From Bradyrhizobium liaoningense (GTDB taxonomy: Bacteria; Pseudomonadota; Alphaproteobacteria; Rhizobiales; Xanthobacteraceae): a stretch of DNA of 64,000 nt. Below are positions 7,409 to 16,912 of this stretch, piece by piece; position 1 is the stretch's first letter; each line of letters opens with the position of its first letter. A program made the position numbers and the translations under genes. The stretch covers positions 1 through 64,000 of the forward strand of contig NZ_JAFCJM010000034.1 in assembly GCF_018130955.1 (NCBI RefSeq). The letters run 5' to 3'. Under the pieces are notes generated by a model. The model saw nothing but the letters and a program-made list of their open reading frames with translations. It was not told the DNA's origin and ran no database searches.

Positions 7409-8053
7409 ATGACGACGTTCCCTCAGCATTTGCTCGACGGCTACAAGGCCTTCTCGACGCAGCGCCTGCCGACCGAGCAGACGCGCTATCGCGAGTTGTC
7501 GGTGAAGGGGCAGTCACCCGAGGTAATGGTGATCGGCTGCTGCGATTCCCGCGTCTCGCCGGAGGTGATTTTCGACGTCGGCCCGGGCGAGCTGTTCGTC
7601 GTCCGCAACATCGCCAATCTGGTGCCGGTGTATCAGCCCGACGGCAACGCGCACGGCGTCTCGGCGGCGCTGGAATATGCGGTGACGGTGCTGAAGGTGA
7701 AGCACATCGTGGTGCTCGGCCATGCGCAATGCGGCGGCATCCGCGCCTTCGTCGACAAGATCGAGCCGCTCACCCCCGGCGATTTCATCGGCAAATGGAT
7801 GCAGATGTTCATCAAGCCCGGCGAGGTTGTCGAGCAGCGCGGCCACGAGACCATGGCGCAATTCGTCGAGCGCATCGAGAAGGCCGCGGTGTTCCGCAGC
7901 CTCGAAAATCTCATGACGTTCCCGTTCGTGCGCAAGGCCGTCGAGAGCGGCCAGATGCAGACCCACGGCGCCTATTTCGGCGTCGCGGAGGGATCGCTGT
8001 TCGTGCTGGACAAGGTGGCGAAGGAATTTCGCGGCATCAGGGACGCGGCGTAG
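7409..8053 (+). CDS. Beta-class carbonic anhydrase
   Basis: The product (214 residues) interconverts CO2 and bicarbonate with a zinc held by Cys44, His105 and Cys108. The sequence shows CCDSR (Cys44, with the Asp46/Arg48 dyad) and HAQCGGIRA (His105, Cys108), plus the dimer-type core GELFVVRNIANLVP. There is no signal peptide, so the enzyme is cytosolic. The start at 7409 is chosen because the protein from there begins with the conserved MTTFPQHLLDGY; an upstream in-frame ATG at 7391 is possible and neither has a strong ribosome site. It is transcribed divergently from the lyase gene. Confidence 0.92.
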   Translation: MTTFPQHLLDGYKAFSTQRLPTEQTRYRELSVKGQSPEVMVIGCCDSRVSPEVIFDVGPGELFVVRNIANLVPVYQPDGNAHGVSAALEYAVTVLKVKHIVVLGHAQCGGIRAFVDKIEPLTPGDFIGKWMQMFIKPGEVVEQRGHETMAQFVERIEKAAVFRSLENLMTFPFVRKAVESGQMQTHGAYFGVAEGSLFVLDKVAKEFRGIRDAA

Positions 8054-8077
8054 GTCGTTCGGCTCGGCGTGAAATCG

Positions 8078-8201
8078 TCGGGTGGGCAAAGCCATCGAGA
8101 CGCGCGAACGCGCGCTCCGATGGTGTGCCCACCACGTCTATTGCAATCGTGGAAAGATGGTGGGCACGGCGCGCGAAGAGCGCGCCTTTACCCACCCTAC
8201 G
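8078..8201. repeat. GGTGGGCA-type intergenic repeat, copy 1
   Basis: This stretch contains GGTGGGCAAAG, two GCGCG-type palindromes and GTGGGCACGG, and ends TTTACCCACCCTAC, so its ends are inverted. It fills the space between the convergent carbonic anhydrase and asd genes. A second copy of the type lies at 15963-16049. No gene is visible within it. Confidence 0.6.
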
Positions 8202-8211
8202 AGATATCGCC

Positions 8212-9246
8212 TTACGCCGCCTTCTTCTTCGCAGTGATCAGCTTGCGGTTGATCAGGACTTCGGCGATCTGGATCGCGTTCAGCGCGGCGCCCTTGCGGA
8301 GGTTGTCCGACACGCACCACAACGCGAGACCGTTCTCCACCGTCGCATCCTCGCGGATGCGGCTGATATAGGTGGCATCCTCGCCGGCCGCCTCATAGGG
8401 CGTGGCGTAGCCGCCGGGCTCCTGCTTGTCGATGACGAGACAGCCGGGGGCTTTCCGCAAGATCTCGCGCGCTTCGTCCGCCGTGATCGGATTCTCGAAC
8501 TCGATGTTGACGGCCTCGGAGTGACCGACGAACACGGGCACGCGCACGCAGGTCGCGGTGAGCTTGATCTTGGGATCAAGGATCTTCTTGGTCTCCGCCA
8601 TCATCTTCCACTCTTCCTTGGTGAAGCCGTCCTCCATGAAGACGTCGATGTGGGGGATGACGTTGAAGGCGATACGCTTCGGAAACTTCTTCGCGACCAG
8701 CTCGTCATTGGTGTAGACGGCCTTGGTCTGCGAGAACAATTCGTCCATCGCATCCTTGCCGGCGCCCGACACCGATTGATAGGTCGAGACCACGACGCGC
8801 TTGATGGTCGCCTTGTCGTGCAGCGGCTTCAGCGCGACGACGAGTTGCGCGGTCGAGCAGTTCGGGTTGGCGATGATGTTCTTCTTGGCAAAGCCCTTGG
8901 TCGCGTCCGCGTTCACCTCGGGCACGATCAGCGGCACGTCCGGATCCATGCGCCAGGCCGAGGAATTGTCGATCACGACCGCGCCGGCGGCGCCGATCTT
9001 CGGCGACCATTCCTTCGACACCGAGCCCCCCGCCGACATCAGGCAGATGTCGATATCGGAGAAGTCGTAGTGCTCGAGCGCTTTGACCTTCAACGTCCGG
9101 TCGCCATAGGAGACCTCGACGCCGACGCTGCGGCGCGACGCCAGGGCCACGACTTCGTCCGCGGGGAATTTGCGCTCATCCAAAATGTTGAGCATTTCCC
9201 GTCCGACATTGCCGGTCGCGCCGACGACTGCGACTTTGTAACCCAT
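8212..9246 (-). CDS. asd: Aspartate-semialdehyde dehydrogenase
   Basis: Asd (344 residues) reduces aspartyl phosphate to aspartate semialdehyde with NADPH, the branch point to lysine/diaminopimelate, threonine and methionine. The N-terminus MGYKVAVVGATGNVGREML is the NADP-binding Rossmann strand. The catalytic Cys lies in NPNCSTAQ around residue 129, and the substrate-binding block QSVSGAGKDAMDEL follows. GGAGAG precedes the start. The gene is alone, facing away from the 9364 gene. It is cytosolic and should be essential for peptidoglycan precursor supply. Confidence 0.96.
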   Translation of the reverse strand: MGYKVAVVGATGNVGREMLNILDERKFPADEVVALASRRSVGVEVSYGDRTLKVKALEHYDFSDIDICLMSAGGSVSKEWSPKIGAAGAVVIDNSSAWRMDPDVPLIVPEVNADATKGFAKKNIIANPNCSTAQLVVALKPLHDKATIKRVVVSTYQSVSGAGKDAMDELFSQTKAVYTNDELVAKKFPKRIAFNVIPHIDVFMEDGFTKEEWKMMAETKKILDPKIKLTATCVRVPVFVGHSEAVNIEFENPITADEAREILRKAPGCLVIDKQEPGGYATPYEAAGEDATYISRIREDATVENGLALWCVSDNLRKGAALNAIQIAEVLINRKLITAKKKAA

Positions 9247-9363
9247 CGTTCACTCTCCGATGAAAAATGCCTTGCCGTGCGCTGACGCTTACACGGGAAG
9301 CGCAGCGCTTCTATGCGAGAACCGGGCGCAAGACAACGTGTGACCGCGTCCCCCGGGCATTCG

Positions 9364-10146
9364 ATGCAGCCGTTCCAGGCCGTTTCGGCCGTACCTCCCA
9401 CCACGACCAGACTCCATCTGGCGATGGCCAGCTTCGCCGACGAGATCGTCGGCACGTTCGCACGCCTGTTCGCCTATGTGGGCACGCTGGCGCTGTTTGC
9501 CATCCTGGGCCTGGCGGCGCTCGGCCAGTTGCCGTCCCTGCGCGGCGACGAGGCCCCGACCCGGCAGGGCTGGAGCGTGGCCGACCGCTCGCATCCGGCC
9601 TTTGCCGTCAGCCAGATCGATTCGTCAGATAAAACAGAGTCTTACACCGTCCTGAGGCACCCCGAAGGGGGGCGCAGGGACGTCATTCGCTGGGTCGGCG
9701 GCGTGGCCGAGCTCGAAATCTACCGTGCGGGCGGCGAGTTCGACCCCGCGCGGTCGATCATGCCGGACATGGCCGCCCGCATTGGTCTCGGAGAGGTCGT
9801 CTCGCTCGAGGAGGCCGGCACGATCGACACCAAGTTTGGACCGATCGCCCTGTTCCGCCCCACCGGCACGGCCAAGCCGGCGCCGTCCTGCCTTGGCTAT
9901 GTCAAACGGGTCGAGGAGCCGTCGCTGGTAATCTCGGGCTGGTCCTGCCAGGGCGACACGCTGCCCGCCCGGCGTGCGGCGATAGCCTGCACGCTGAACC
10001 GGCTGACGCTGCTCACCTCGGGCAATGAGCCCAAGCTGGCGGGACTGTTCGCCCAGGCCGAGCTCAAACGGCGCACCTGCGGCCCGCTCGGCCCCGTCGA
10101 CTGGGTGACCGGCGCCGCCAACGCGCAATTGCGCGGATCGCTTTGA
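9364..10146 (+). CDS. Membrane-anchored hypothetical protein
   Basis: This encodes about 260 residues with one N-terminal membrane helix (LFAYVGTLALFAILGLAAL) and a large soluble, probably periplasmic, domain with four Cys (SCLGY, SCQGD, IACTL and RRTCGP). I do not recognise a family. Starts at 9364 and 9424 are both possible and no clear ribosome site decides between them; I took 9364. It lies divergent from asd and is followed by a 156-base gap. The four Cys may form disulfides outside the cytoplasm, which is inference. Confidence 0.6.
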   Translation: MQPFQAVSAVPPTTTRLHLAMASFADEIVGTFARLFAYVGTLALFAILGLAALGQLPSLRGDEAPTRQGWSVADRSHPAFAVSQIDSSDKTESYTVLRHPEGGRRDVIRWVGGVAELEIYRAGGEFDPARSIMPDMAARIGLGEVVSLEEAGTIDTKFGPIALFRPTGTAKPAPSCLGYVKRVEEPSLVISGWSCQGDTLPARRAAIACTLNRLTLLTSGNEPKLAGLFAQAELKRRTCGPLGPVDWVTGAANAQLRGSL

Positions 10147-10302
10147 GACGCATCAAGCCAAGTGGCTGGATTACATGCAACTTTTGGCCGCGGGTCCGAT
10201 TATTCCGGCTTGGTGTGACCCAATTGACCTAGTTGCGGCCATCGTTGGCGCGCTAGTATGGGGCGAAACTGACTGGCGGCTGGCCCGCCTGAAGGGGACC
10301 TG

Positions 10303-10692
10303 ATGAGCTCGAAATTTTCTGCCGCGAACAAAATGGCACTCTGGCTGGCAGCGGGCGCCGTTATTGCCATCGGTTTTGCGGCCTCGGCCGAAGCCAAGAC
10401 CAAGCGCACTTATGACGAGCGCGGCCGCGTCTATTACGGCCCGAACGGTCCCAACGTGGTCTATCAGCAGGGCCCGCGCACCCGCCTCTACGTGTCCAAG
10501 CGCTCCTGGCTCGACGGCGGCACCGAAGTCAATCCGGGCGACCGCAAGTTCATGGACTACGCGTATCCGCCTGCGATCGGATACCCAACGTTCGCACGCG
10601 AAAACAACAACCGCCCGATCGATCGCCAGCCGCTCTCGACGCCGGCTGATGTCGGCGGCTATCCGACCGCCTTCCCATTGCCGTTGTATTGA
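10303..10692 (+). CDS. Exported hypothetical protein
   Basis: This 129-residue protein has a clear signal peptide (MALWLAAGAVIAIGFAASAEA) and a mature part of about 97 residues rich in Tyr, Pro, Arg and Asn, without Cys. GGGG precedes the ATG at the usual distance. A hairpin terminator follows 24 bases after the stop, which supports a complete single-gene unit. I do not recognise a family or motif; a periplasmic or envelope location follows from the signal peptide. Confidence 0.65.
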   Translation: MSSKFSAANKMALWLAAGAVIAIGFAASAEAKTKRTYDERGRVYYGPNGPNVVYQQGPRTRLYVSKRSWLDGGTEVNPGDRKFMDYAYPPAIGYPTFARENNNRPIDRQPLSTPADVGGYPTAFPLPLY

Positions 10693-10715
10693 GCTGAACG
10701 AGACATCTGCATCGA

Positions 10716-10747
10716 AATGGCCGGGCTTGTCCCGGCCATTTGCTTTT
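10716..10747 (+). terminator. Terminator hairpin
   Basis: AATGGCCGGG and CCCGGCCATT form a perfect 10-bp stem with loop CTTGT, followed by TGCTTTT. It closes the exported protein gene. Confidence 0.7.
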
Positions 10748-10755
10748 CTTGGCTG

Positions 10756-10858
10756 CGTCATTCCGGGGCGATGCGCAGCATCGAACTATGGTGCGCAATT
10801 GCGCACCTGAGAATCTCGAGATTCCGGGTTCGGCTCTTCGAGCCGCCCCGGAATGACG
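10756..10858. repeat. GTCATTCCGGGG-type repeat, copy 1
   Basis: The element begins CGTCATTCCGGGGCG and ends CGCCCCGGAATGACG, with inner halves around AATCTCGAGATT and GGTGCGCAATTGCGCACC. The long inverted termini would fold into one extended hairpin. Related copies are at 12007, 13433, 27309 and 60141. It fills the space before the leuB stop. Confidence 0.75.
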
Positions 10859-10867
10859 GCGTGAGCC

Positions 10868-11980
<1,113 letters not shown>

Positions 11981-12006
11981 GGTCCGTTCCTCTTTGATCT
12001 CACCTC

Positions 12007-12115
12007 GTCATTCCGGGGCGCGAGCAAAGCGAGCGAACCCGGAATCCATCGGGCCGCGGCACAAGCGGCGAAATGGATTCCGGGCTCGCGCCTAACGGCG
12101 CGCCCCGGAATGACG
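12007..12115. repeat. GTCATTCCGGGG-type repeat, copy 2
   Basis: Begins GTCATTCCGGGGCGCGAGC and ends GCGCGCCCCGGAATGAC, with the internal inverted pair GGAATCCAT / ATGGATTCC. It lies upstream of leuB, between divergent genes. Confidence 0.75.
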
Positions 12116-12224
12116 GTCGGCCGGAGTGCTAGTGCGGCATTGCAGGCTTGGCAAGACACCATTGCCGCCATGCGGGTGTGCAGGGAGGGCGGGGCCTGCC
12201 ACAATCCTGTTGCCGGAGTACCCC

Positions 12225-13430
12225 TTGCACGCCCAAGACAGCTTTGCTCAAGACCGCCGCCCCCTGCCCAACGCGCATCCCGCGCGCCTGATCCTGACGC
12301 TGTCGCTGGGCGCCACCGTCGGGCTCGGCATCGGCCGCTTTGCCTATGCGCTGGTGCTGCCGGACATGCGGGATTCGCTGCACTGGTCCTATTCGGCCGC
12401 CGGTTTCATGAACACCATCAACGCGGTCGGCTATCTCGCGGGCGCGCTGCTGGCGTCCCGGCTGATCAAGCGGGTCGGCTGGTCGGCGGCGATCCGGGGC
12501 GGAACGCTGGTCTGCCTCGCCTCGCTCGCGCTGTGCGCGCTGACCGGTAACTTCCTCGCATTGAGCTTTGCCCGGCTGATCGCGGGGCTCGGCGCAGCGG
12601 CCGCCTTCGTGGCGGGCGGCGCGCTCGCCGCCGTGATCGCCCAGTCGCGGCCGGAGCGGGCCAATTTTCTGCTCAGCCTGTTCTATGCCGGCCCCGGAAT
12701 CGGCATCCTCGCCTCCGGCCTGATTGCGCCGTTCACCCTGCAATGGTTCGGACCGGGCTCGTGGTGGATCGTGTGGTGGGTGCTGACGCTGCTCTCGGCC
12801 GTCATGACGGTGCCGCTGTTCCTAGTCCGCATCGAGAGCACTGCGAATTTTGCGGAAGCCGGCGGCGCCTCGTTCGCGCTTCCGCCGGTGCTGATCTATC
12901 TCGCGGCCTATTTCCTGTTCGGCGCGGGCTACATCGCCTACATGACCTTCATGATCGCCTATGTGCGCGATGCCGGCGGCGGCGCGCCGGCGCAGGCGGC
13001 ATTCTGGGGCCTGATCGGCGTCAGCGCTTTCGTCACGCCCTGGTTCTGGCGCCGTGTGCTGGCGCTCGATCGCGGCGGGCTTGCGACCGCGATCATCCTC
13101 GGCACCAACGCGCTCGGCGCGGCGCTTCCTATTCTGGGAACGTCGACCGCCTGGCTTGCGACCTCGGCCGTCGTGTTCGGCGTCGCCTTCTTCGCGGTGG
13201 TCGGCTCGACCACTGCGTTCGTGCGCTTCAACTATCCGCCGGCGGCCTGGCCAACCGCGATCGCGGCGATGACGATCTCGTTCGGCGTCGGGCAGACGCT
13301 GGGGCCGATCGTGGTGGGCGCGATCACCGATGCGCTGGGGAGCCTGTCGTATGCGTTGAACGTGTCGGCGGCGCTGCTCGCGCTCGGCGCGGTCGCGGCG
13401 CTGTGTCAGCAGAAGGTGGGGCCGGTCTAG
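12225..13430 (+). CDS. MFS transporter (YbfB/YjiJ-like)
   Basis: This is a 401-residue inner-membrane transporter with about twelve hydrophobic segments and the motifs of the YbfB/YjiJ branch of the major facilitator superfamily: ATVGLGIGRFAYALVLPDMR in helix 1, NTINAVGYLAGALLA in helix 2, and a second-half repeat with GQTLGPIVVGAITDA. The TTG at 12225 is chosen because GGAG lies six bases before it in CCGGAGTACCCC; the ORF from 12126 would add 33 polar residues. The substrate is unknown. It is flanked by repeat elements on both sides. Confidence 0.8.
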   Translation: MHAQDSFAQDRRPLPNAHPARLILTLSLGATVGLGIGRFAYALVLPDMRDSLHWSYSAAGFMNTINAVGYLAGALLASRLIKRVGWSAAIRGGTLVCLASLALCALTGNFLALSFARLIAGLGAAAAFVAGGALAAVIAQSRPERANFLLSLFYAGPGIGILASGLIAPFTLQWFGPGSWWIVWWVLTLLSAVMTVPLFLVRIESTANFAEAGGASFALPPVLIYLAAYFLFGAGYIAYMTFMIAYVRDAGGGAPAQAAFWGLIGVSAFVTPWFWRRVLALDRGGLATAIILGTNALGAALPILGTSTAWLATSAVVFGVAFFAVVGSTTAFVRFNYPPAAWPTAIAAMTISFGVGQTLGPIVVGAITDALGSLSYALNVSAALLALGAVAALCQQKVGPV

Positions 13431-13432
13431 GC

Positions 13433-13535
13433 CGTCATTCCGGGGCTTGCGAAGCGCGAACCCGGAATCCATTCATCCACCAACATTGCGGCCCGATCGA
13501 TTCCGGGCTCTCGCTTCGCAAGCCCCGGAATGACG
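13433..13535. repeat. GTCATTCCGGGG-type repeat, copy 3
   Basis: Begins GTCATTCCGGGGCTTGCGAAG and ends CTTCGCAAGCCCCGGAATGACG, a long nearly perfect inverted repeat between convergent genes. Confidence 0.75.
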
Positions 13536-13541
13536 AAGTCA

Positions 13542-14324
13542 TCAGCTTCCGCTGAACGAATTATAGCCCTGGTCTTCCCAGTAGCCGCCCTTGTAGTCGT
13601 TGGTGACTTCCATCGAGATCACGTACTTTGGATTCTTGAAGCCGAGCTTTGTCGGCACGCGGATCTTCATCGGGAAACCATAGGCGACCGGCAGGGTCTC
13701 GCCGGCGAACTTGAACGTCATCTGGGTCTGCGGATGCAGCGCGCTGCGCATGTCGAGCGGCGAATTGTAGCCGTCCTTGTCGGCGCACTGGAACCAGACA
13801 TATTTCGCGCGGGTATCCGCACCGATCAGCTTGAGGAAATCGCGCAGCGGCGTTCCGGTCCAGCTTCCGATCGCGCTCCAGCCCTCGACGCAGATGTGTC
13901 GCGTGATCTGCGTGACTTGCGGCAGTTGAGTGAGCTCGTCCAGCGTCCACGACTTCTTGTTGTCGACGAGGCCGCGCACCTCGAGCTTCCAGGCCTTGCC
14001 GTCGACCTCGGGCGCCTCGTCGAGACTGTAATAGGCGTTGAACGGGAACGGCTTTGGGATCGCGCTCTCCGGGAAGGTCGGCGCCAGCGCATCCGGATTG
14101 AAGATGAAGGCCTGCACGGCGTCGTTGAACTTTGACACCGTCTTCAGCATCTCCTCGGCGGACGAGGAGTCGATCACGTCGCAGCCGGTCAGCATGGTCA
14201 GCGCGCCGAAGCTGGCGCCGGCCGTGAGGAAGCGGCGGCGGGTGAGATCAGGCATCACTTTCAGCGAGTCCTTCACGAGGAGACGCTTGTCGACGCCGGG
14301 GATAAGGAATGGACGCTTGGCCAT
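13542..14324 (-). CDS. Molybdopterin oxidoreductase, sulfite oxidase/MsrP-like, Tat lipoprotein
   Basis: The product is a 260-residue enzyme of the sulfite oxidase / MsrP (YedY) fold. A Tat signal TRRRFLTAG (28-36) is followed by LTGC (45-48), which looks like a lipobox, so the protein may be a Tat-exported lipoprotein. RHICVEGWSAIGSWTG holds the Cys (residue 145) expected to bind molybdenum. The start at 14324 has TAGGAG upstream. The next gene upstream encodes a cytochrome b, the usual electron partner, as in MsrPQ. Substrate is uncertain: protein methionine sulfoxide or another S/N-oxide. Confidence 0.82.
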   Translation of the reverse strand: MAKRPFLIPGVDKRLLVKDSLKVMPDLTRRRFLTAGASFGALTMLTGCDVIDSSSAEEMLKTVSKFNDAVQAFIFNPDALAPTFPESAIPKPFPFNAYYSLDEAPEVDGKAWKLEVRGLVDNKKSWTLDELTQLPQVTQITRHICVEGWSAIGSWTGTPLRDFLKLIGADTRAKYVWFQCADKDGYNSPLDMRSALHPQTQMTFKFAGETLPVAYGFPMKIRVPTKLGFKNPKYVISMEVTNDYKGGYWEDQGYNSFSGS

Positions 14325-14349
14325 AACGGTTTCTCCTAAACTCTTCGTT

Positions 14350-14400
14350 TGAGCATGATCCGATCGGAAAACCGGTTCCCACTTTTCCGGATCATGCTCA
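14350..14400. repeat. TGAGCATGATC palindromic repeat, copy 2
   Basis: TGAGCATGATC and GATCATGCTCA bound a core with CGGAAAACCGG. On the minus strand its first TGA is the stop codon of the cytochrome b gene, so the element lies exactly between that gene and the oxidoreductase gene of the same operon. Confidence 0.85.
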
Positions 14401-15027
14401 GCGGCCAATAATCATCGCGCGCAGGCTCTTCGGAACGAGCAGCGCAAGCGCAACGTGAATGACGAGGAAGGCGCAGATCGCGGCCATGCAGAAGAAGTGC
14501 ACGTAGCGCGCGGTCGGGTAGTCGCCGAACAGCGTTACCAGCCAATGCAGTTGCACCGGCTTCCAGATCGACAGGCCCGACAGCACCACGAGCACACCGA
14601 CCACGATGATCCCGGCATAGAGCACGCGCTGCACGTAGTTGTAGACGGTGAGATCGTCATGGCTGAGCTTGAAGGTCAGCGCGGCCTTGATGTCCTGGAT
14701 CACGCCCGCCGGCGTGATCGGCAGCAGCTTCTTGGCGAAGCGGCCTGTGGCAAAACCTGTAATGAGGTAGGCGAGGCCGTTGATCATCAAGAGCCACATC
14801 GCCGCAAAATGCCAGAGCAGCGCGCCGCCGAGCCAGCCGCCGAGCGTGATGTCGCGCGAAAAACTGAAGTCGAACAGCGGCGAGGCGTTGTAGATCTGCC
14901 AGCCCGACATGATCATCAGGATCATGGCGACGGCGTTGATCCAGTGCATGGTCCGCACCCAGGCCGGCTGGACGATTTTGGCCGGCGCAGCGGTCGCGGA
15001 CGCCTCGGTTGCTGCAATGGTGGACAT
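14398..15027 (-). CDS. Cytochrome b561-type membrane subunit
   Basis: This 209-residue membrane protein has four hydrophobic helices and matches the b561 / Ni-hydrogenase b-type cytochrome family. Likely haem ligands are His in RTMHWINA (helix 1), LLWHFAAMW (helix 2) and the later RYVHFF and LVIHVAL segments. It probably feeds quinol electrons to the periplasmic molybdoenzyme encoded just downstream. GAGGACGG precedes the ATG at 15027, while the longer ORF from 15156 adds an improbable tail. The stop codon belongs to a palindromic repeat. Confidence 0.85.
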   Translation of the reverse strand: MSTIAATEASATAAPAKIVQPAWVRTMHWINAVAMILMIMSGWQIYNASPLFDFSFSRDITLGGWLGGALLWHFAAMWLLMINGLAYLITGFATGRFAKKLLPITPAGVIQDIKAALTFKLSHDDLTVYNYVQRVLYAGIIVVGVLVVLSGLSIWKPVQLHWLVTLFGDYPTARYVHFFCMAAICAFLVIHVALALLVPKSLRAMIIGR

Positions 15028-15134
15028 GACGGTTCCGTCCTCTGAGATCGCGTGACAGCAATTATACGCCGGTAGTGCCGGTTTCGTTACGCCAGCCGGC
15101 CTATCGAATCGATGCCGCCGGCGCATGGTAGTCA

Positions 15135-15167
15135 CAAAAAAGCGAGCCGGAGGCACCCCCGGCTCGC
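15135..15167 (-). terminator. Terminator after fasciclin gene
   Basis: GCGAGCCGG and CCGGCTCGC form a 9-bp stem; on the minus strand it is followed by TTTTTT. It lies downstream of the fasciclin gene and would separate it from the cytochrome b operon. Confidence 0.75.
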
Positions 15168-15212
15168 GTTTCGCCGCACCCTGTCAGGGGATGAAACAGG
15201 GGCGTCTGGTGT

Positions 15213-15767
15213 TTAGCTCGCCGGCATCAGTACGGTGTCGACCACATGGATGACGCCATTCGATTGGTTGACATTGGAGATCGTCACCATCGAGGTGCCG
15301 CCCTTGGCATCGACGATCCAGGTCTTGCCGTCCATCTTCTTGACGGTGAGTTCCTCGCCCTCGGCGGTCTTCAGTTTCTTGCCTTCGGTCAGGTCGGAGG
15401 CCTCGAGCTTGCCGGGCACGACATGGTAGGTGAGGATCTTGGTCAGGGTCGCCTTGTTCTCAGGCTTGACCAGGGTGTCGACGGTGCCGGCCGGCAGCTT
15501 GCCGAAGGCGGCGTTGGTCGGCGCGAACACCGTGAACGGGCCCTTGCCTTCCAGCGTCTGGACCAGGCCGGCCGCCTTCACCGCCGCGACCAGCGTGGTG
15601 TGGTCCTTTGAATTGACGGCGTTCTGGATGATGTTCTTGGAGGGGAACATCGCGGCGCCGCCGACCATCACGGTCTTTTCCTCGGCGGACGCGGGGGCGA
15701 CGACGATCGCGGTGAGAGCCAGTGCGCTGAAGGCTGCGGCAGCGAGATAGGCGATACGCTTCGACAT
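15213..15767 (-). CDS. Secreted fasciclin-domain protein
   Basis: This encodes 184 residues: a signal peptide (IAYLAAAAFSALALTAIVVAP with ASA site) and one fasciclin (FAS1) domain. Visible FAS1 motifs are TLVAAVKAAGLVQTL, the first conserved box FTVFAPTNAAFGKLP, LTYHVVPGKL, and the C-terminal NGVIHVVDTVLMP. Such proteins act outside the cell in adhesion or surface interactions; the specific role in rhizobia is not settled. GGGAGA precedes the ATG at 15767. Single gene with its own terminator. Confidence 0.88.
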   Translation of the reverse strand: MSKRIAYLAAAAFSALALTAIVVAPASAEEKTVMVGGAAMFPSKNIIQNAVNSKDHTTLVAAVKAAGLVQTLEGKGPFTVFAPTNAAFGKLPAGTVDTLVKPENKATLTKILTYHVVPGKLEASDLTEGKKLKTAEGEELTVKKMDGKTWIVDAKGGTSMVTISNVNQSNGVIHVVDTVLMPAS

Positions 15768-15962
15768 GGAGAGTCTCCCGATAGTTGGTAGCCGGCGGGG
15801 CCGGCCATTGGGTTGAGGCAACAACGGCGCCTGCGTTGCGTCGTCGTTGGCCGAACTACGGGAGGGTTCGCGAGGCGGTTTCGGACAAAAATTCTTTGTG
15901 ATGCGTGAAACTTTGCGGCGGGCTGGCCGTGGGGTGGGAGGCCGCGCCACTTGCTCAGCGTC

Positions 15963-16049
15963 GTAGGGGCAAAGGAGCGTAGCGACGTGCCCACCGCTTG
16001 TGCTGAGAGAGAGAATTGGTGGGCACGCTTCGCTTTGCCCACCTTACCG
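15963..16049. repeat. GGTGGGCA-type intergenic repeat, copy 2
   Basis: Contains GTAGGGGCAAAGGAGCGTAG, then GTGCCCACCGC, GGTGGGCACGC and TTTGCCCACCTTAC. The composition and inverted GTGGGCA/TGCCCAC arms match the element at 8078-8201. The adjoining 15768-15962 shows no gene. Confidence 0.55.
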
Positions 16050-16063
16050 CATCGAGCGCTATG

Positions 16064-16825
16064 TCAATCCCTGTTCAACGGCGCCTGGATAAACCCGCGA
16101 TTATGCGTCGGGCTGATCAGGACTTCGTTGATGCAGACCCGCGCCGGCATGCTGGCGATGAAGGCGATGGTGCGGCCGAGATCTTCGGACTGCAGCATTT
16201 TTGCCTGCTCCGCCTCGCTCGGCACGACCGGGCGCAGCTTCAGGATCGGCGTAGCGACCTCGCCCGGCATCAGGCAGCAGGCGCGCAGGCCGTTGACGCA
16301 TTCGTCCATGTTGAAGGAATGGGTCAGCGCCAGCACCGCATGCTTGGTCGTGGTGTAGGCCGGGCCCGGCATCTTCGAGACATGGCGGCCGGCCCAGGAC
16401 GAGACGTTGATGATCGAGCCGTCCTGCTGCTTGCGCATCGTCGGCAGCACCGCGCACATGCAATAGAGCACGCCGTTGAGATTGACCTGGACGAGCTGGT
16501 CCCAGCCCTCCAGTTCCATGTCCTTCCAGCTCCGCTTGGGAACGTTGATGCCGGCATTGTTGACCAGCAGGTCGATGCGGCCATGCTTGGCCACGATGGC
16601 GCCGGCGGCCTTCTGGGCGGCAGTAGCATTGGACACGTCAAGCGCGATCGCTTCCGCCGAGCCGCCCGCCTTGGTGATCTTCGCAACCACGGAATTGAGC
16701 TGCTCCTTGCGCCGGCCCGAGACCACCACCGTCCAGCCGTCGGCCGCGAGCGCCTCTGCGGCGGCCTCCCCGATCCCGCTGCCGCCGCCCGTGACCCAGG
16801 CCACGCGTTTCCTGTCGTTTGTCAT
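16064..16825 (-). CDS. SDR-family oxidoreductase
   Basis: This 253-residue classical short-chain dehydrogenase has the nucleotide-binding TGGGSGIGEAA at 12-22, the NNAG motif at 89-92, the catalytic Ser in INVSSWAG (about 142), Tyr157 and Lys161 in YTTTKHA. It should oxidise or reduce an alcohol/carbonyl with NAD(P) in the cytosol; the substrate is not readable. GGAGAC precedes the ATG at 16825. It is divergent from matB with an 87-base gap, so shared regulation is possible. The long antisense-fused ORF that continues to 18103 is an artefact across matB. Confidence 0.85.
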   Translation of the reverse strand: MTNDRKRVAWVTGGGSGIGEAAAEALAADGWTVVVSGRRKEQLNSVVAKITKAGGSAEAIALDVSNATAAQKAAGAIVAKHGRIDLLVNNAGINVPKRSWKDMELEGWDQLVQVNLNGVLYCMCAVLPTMRKQQDGSIINVSSWAGRHVSKMPGPAYTTTKHAVLALTHSFNMDECVNGLRACCLMPGEVATPILKLRPVVPSEAEQAKMLQSEDLGRTIAFIASMPARVCINEVLISPTHNRGFIQAPLNRD

Positions 16826-16912
16826 GCAAACTGTCTCCGTTGCCCGATCGGGGCTGTTTTTGCTAATCCAGCCCTCGCTTTTGGCCGGCCAGTGCCGGTG
16901 AGGGACTGTCGC

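Noticed and set aside
10214-10227. TGTGACCCAATTGA, also found inverted at 54305-54318
   Set aside because: Only 14 bases match, flanks differ and the second site lies downstream of a gene; chance or a very short motif cannot be separated here.
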